DNA of 16,477 nucleotides, taken from positions 1 to 16,477 of the forward strand of contig JAJNBR010000031.1 of NCBI GenBank assembly GCA_021156265.1. Reading direction: 5' to 3'. Below the pieces are notes generated by a model. That model searched no databases. It was not told the origin of the DNA and saw nothing but the letters and a program-made list of their open reading frames with translations. Positions 13,466 through 16,477 of the stretch are shown here, piece after piece (within the stretch, counting starts at the first letter, position 1; the number at the start of each line of letters is the position of its first letter). A program made the translations under genes and the position numbers. The stretch is from Flavipsychrobacter sp. Lineage in GTDB: Bacteria > Bacteroidota > Bacteroidia > Chitinophagales > Chitinophagaceae.

Positions 13466-16400
13466 ATGCAATTGAAAGGGTTGGTAAAATTTTTTACCGT
13501 AGCGCTTATCCTTATCTCGCTGTATCAGCTATCATTTACGCTCATTGTTCGTAATGTAGAGAAGAAAACGCGTGCTAAGGCAGAACGATTAGTGAAGGCT
13601 GAACAGCCCGGCACCACCGGCCGTGAACTGGAAAAGCTGGTTGATGCCCGTTACGACAGGCTGACAGACAGCATGCAGGGGGAAACAATACTGAGTGTGC
13701 CTTTGCTGAAAAAATACACCTACCAGCAGGCAAAGGAGCAGGAAATGAACCTGGGACTTGATCTTCAGGGAGGAATGAACGTGACGCTGGAGGTAAGCCT
13801 GGGCGAACTGGTGCGTTCTATGTCCAACAACCCCAACGATCCGGCCCTGAATAAGGCGATAGCGGACGCTAACAAAGCTAAGGCTAACAGCCAGGCTAAC
13901 TTCATTACGCTGTTTGGCGAGGCGTTCAAGGCGGCTAATCCTGACGCCAGGATGGCGTACTTGTTTACCAAGCCTTCTGAGAAAGACATTACGCTCAACT
14001 CAACCAACGACCAGGTGCTGGCGAAGATCAATACCGAGGCGCGCGACGCAGTTAAGCGTACTTACAACGTGCTGCTGACCCGTATTGATAAATTTGGCGT
14101 GGCCTCACCAAACATCAACCTGGATGAAAATAAGAGTATCATCACAGTAGAGCTGGCCGGTGTACGTAACCCGGAGCGTGTACGTACGTACCTCCAGTCG
14201 ACGGCGAAACTTGAATTCTTTGAAACCTACAGCAACCAGGAACTGGTTAACTTCCTGCAGCCGGCTAATGATGCCCTCGCTGCTTACCTGTCGGGCGCCA
14301 AGATAGAAGATACAGCTGCTACACAAGCTGACACCTCAACTGTTGCTACAGCTACTACTGCTGCCGATGGCAGCGATACTGCTAGTCTTACATCTATTAT
14401 GGGTGGTGACAAGCCGGCAAACACTACTGCAGCCGGTGGTGCTGATTCTGCTTCGCTGGCAATGGCTGATGCGCAAAAGAAAAATCCGCTGTTTGCCGTT
14501 TGGTATCCTAACGTAACTCAGCAAGGGCAGGTAAACCAGGGCCCGGTTGTTGGTCTTGTTGCTAAAAAAGACACGGCCAAACTGAACGAATATTTGAACC
14601 TGGATGTAGTAAGGAATAAATTTCCTAACAATGTGAAGTTCGTTTACGGTGCTGAAGAAAAAGCTGATGTTCGTAACCCGAACGCTCCGTTGATGCTGTA
14701 TGCACTAAGGACTGCCCCGGGTGGTGGCGCAAAGCTGGAAGGTGACCGCGTTACTGATGCACGTATGGACTACAACCCGCTCTCAGGTAAACCAGAGGTT
14801 TCGATGAGCATGGATGTTGCCGGCGCCCGCACGTGGAAAAAAATGACCGGCGAAAATACCGGCCGTTACGTCGCTGTGGTTCTTGACGATAAAGTATACT
14901 CTGCTCCGCTGGTTAACGGAGAGATCCCTAACGGCAACACTTCAATCAGTGGTAATTTCACTGTGGAAGATGCAACCGACCTGGCTAACATCCTGAAATC
15001 AGGTAAGCTCCCTGCACCTGCACGCATTGTACAAGAGCAAGTTGTAGGCCCAACCCTGGGCGCAGAGTCCATCACATCCGGCTTCAACGCGATAATTCTT
15101 TCTTTCCTGGCCATTTTTGCTTTAATGCTGCTGTATTACAACACCAGCGGCTGGGTGGCTAATATTTCTCTCGTTCTTAACCTGTTGTTTACGCTTGGTG
15201 TACTATCTGCCTTGCACGCTACGCTTACAATGCCGGGTATTGCCGGTCTGGTTCTGGGTATCGGTATGGCGGTGGATGCGCACGTTCTTATTTTTGAACG
15301 TATCAAAGAAGAACTTGCAATTGGCAAAACACATGAGCAGGCAGTAATAGATGGTTACAAGCGTTCGTACGCACCTGTACTCGATGGCCATATCACGTCG
15401 CTTATTACGGCTATTATTCTGTTCGTATATGGCCTGGGTCCTGTATTGGGCTTTGCTACAACCCAGATACTCAGCCTTTTGATCTCCTTGTTCTGCGGTC
15501 TGTTGGTGTCGCGTCTGCTGAAAGAGATGTATATGAGAAATGGCCGTCACTTTAAATATTTTACTGCCGTTTCCAGGCCATTCTTCAACAATGCCCGCAA
15601 GTACAACTTTATGGGCATGCGCAAAGTCACTTATATAATTGTTGCAGCAGTAGTGCTGGCCGGTGTGGCAGCGATATTCAATGGTTTCGACTATGGTGTT
15701 GAGTTTGCCGGCGGCCGCAGCTATACTGTGAAGTTTGATAAGACTTACGAGGTTGGTAATATCCGCGAGAAACTTCATAACTACTTCGGTGAGTATCCAG
15801 TGGTTAAAACTATCGGTACAGACAACCAGGTGAATATTACTACTGCCTACCTGATCGAAAATCCGAATCCTGAAACGGAGCAAATTGTACAGGCCAAGCT
15901 GCATGAGGGTCTCACTAAGGAAGGTTTTATCCCTGCCGGCACATCGCTCGAGACATTCAATAGCAATTATGTGCAGAGCTCGCAGACCGTGTTGCCAACT
16001 ATATCGGATGACTTGATACAGGGCGCTAAAATGGCTACGATCCTGTCATTACTCGCCATCTCGATCTATATTTTCCTGCGTTTCCGTAAGTGGCAATATG
16101 CGCTTGGTACCTTTGCATCGTTGATCTTTGACGTGTCTGCGACGCTCGCCGTATTCTCCTTTTTCAGAGGTGTAGTGCCATTTGCACTCGAGATCGACCA
16201 GCACTTCATTGCTGCGATACTGACAGTCGTCGGTTTCTCGATGAATGATACGGTTATCGTATTCGATCGTATCCGTGAGTATTTCCGTAAAAAACCTAAC
16301 GAAAGCAATATTAGTGTAGTGAACAGGGCTATTAACGATACGCTGCCACGTACTATCATGACGTCGCTTACTGTGTTTCTCGTAGTGCTTATACTGTTTA

Positions 16401-16477
16401 TAGTAGGTGGCGAAGTGACACGTGGTTTTGCATTTGCGATGCTGATAGGTGTTATCACCGGTACGTTCTCTTCTATT
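13466..16477 (+). CDS. secDF: SecDF fused protein translocase accessory subunit (partial, 3' end cut by window)
   Basis: The frame stays open for 1004 codons to the last base and has no stop inside the window. SecDF uses the proton gradient to help pull secreted proteins through SecYEG. A membrane anchor lies at about 7-27, followed by the SecD signature NLGLDLQGG (95-103). The large periplasmic domain contains an Ala/Thr/Ser/Asp-rich insert (about 281-335). The first transmembrane bundle starts near 538 and contains GMAVDAHVLIFERIKEE (Asp604). The SecF half begins near 718 with FDYGVEFAGG (741-750), and its bundle holds the conserved NDTVIVFDRIREYF (Asp928). Judging by the end GTFSSI, only the last few dozen residues are missing. 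The ATG was chosen because it starts just before the anchor and follows a near-perfect promoter. The SecD-SecF fusion is normal for Bacteroidota. The nearby protease is one plausible client. Confidence 0.95.
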   Translation, partial: MQLKGLVKFFTVALILISLYQLSFTLIVRNVEKKTRAKAERLVKAEQPGTTGRELEKLVDARYDRLTDSMQGETILSVPLLKKYTYQQAKEQEMNLGLDLQGGMNVTLEVSLGELVRSMSNNPNDPALNKAIADANKAKANSQANFITLFGEAFKAANPDARMAYLFTKPSEKDITLNSTNDQVLAKINTEARDAVKRTYNVLLTRIDKFGVASPNINLDENKSIITVELAGVRNPERVRTYLQSTAKLEFFETYSNQELVNFLQPANDALAAYLSGAKIEDTAATQADTSTVATATTAADGSDTASLTSIMGGDKPANTTAAGGADSASLAMADAQKKNPLFAVWYPNVTQQGQVNQGPVVGLVAKKDTAKLNEYLNLDVVRNKFPNNVKFVYGAEEKADVRNPNAPLMLYALRTAPGGGAKLEGDRVTDARMDYNPLSGKPEVSMSMDVAGARTWKKMTGENTGRYVAVVLDDKVYSAPLVNGEIPNGNTSISGNFTVEDATDLANILKSGKLPAPARIVQEQVVGPTLGAESITSGFNAIILSFLAIFALMLLYYNTSGWVANISLVLNLLFTLGVLSALHATLTMPGIAGLVLGIGMAVDAHVLIFERIKEELAIGKTHEQAVIDGYKRSYAPVLDGHITSLITAIILFVYGLGPVLGFATTQILSLLISLFCGLLVSRLLKEMYMRNGRHFKYFTAVSRPFFNNARKYNFMGMRKVTYIIVAAVVLAGVAAIFNGFDYGVEFAGGRSYTVKFDKTYEVGNIREKLHNYFGEYPVVKTIGTDNQVNITTAYLIENPNPETEQIVQAKLHEGLTKEGFIPAGTSLETFNSNYVQSSQTVLPTISDDLIQGAKMATILSLLAISIYIFLRFRKWQYALGTFASLIFDVSATLAVFSFFRGVVPFALEIDQHFIAAILTVVGFSMNDTVIVFDRIREYFRKKPNESNISVVNRAINDTLPRTIMTSLTVFLVVLILFIVGGEVTRGFAFAMLIGVITGTFSSI

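Noticed and set aside
15203..15904. 233-codon minus-strand frame inside secDF
   Set aside because: It is antisense to conserved SecD and SecF motifs and shows no protein-family features.

Overview
The window looks like a chromosomal segment from a member of the Bacteroidota, probably a Chitinophagales-like lineage (inference). Four things point there. It has a GldF/GldG pair, a fused MurF-alanine racemase, and a SecDF fusion. It has a long secreted protein ending in a type IX secretion (T9SS) sorting tail. Several genes are preceded by the Bacteroidota promoter form TTG-N19/20-TAnnTTTG. Most starts lack a Shine-Dalgarno sequence. No tRNA, rRNA, CRISPR array, transposase or phage gene was found.

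Layout. 1-385: no recognised gene, ending in a promoter-like element. 386-1201 (+): membrane fatty-acid desaturase. 1237-2110 (-): a six-helix membrane protein and an overlapping small winged-helix regulator, convergent with the desaturase and sharing a hairpin with it. 2274-2459 (+): probable 61-residue membrane protein. 2580-6180 (+): gldF, gldG and a DUF4340-type gene, a tight operon for an ABC-type envelope complex whose ATPase is not in the window. 6186-6515 (-): unrecognised 109-residue protein. 6516-7176: a 660-base intergenic stretch holding an unusual set of interleaved inverted repeats. 7177-9696 (+): murF-alr, making D-Ala and adding D-Ala-D-Ala to the peptidoglycan precursor. 9765-13250 (-): secreted M43-type metalloprotease with a GEVED domain, Ig-like repeats and a T9SS tail, facing murF-alr across a bidirectional terminator. 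13466 to the window end (+): secDF, cut off near its C-terminus.

The theme is the cell envelope: lipid desaturation, a gliding/envelope transporter, peptidoglycan synthesis, Sec export and a Sec- plus T9SS-exported protease. Most of this is ordinary core genome. The least explained part is the structured intergenic segment at about 6750-6995. It has two mutually exclusive long pairings, a third sequence copy that could compete, and a T-tract terminator on the minus strand. It is the best candidate here for an undescribed regulatory RNA, but the transcribed strand cannot be settled from sequence alone.
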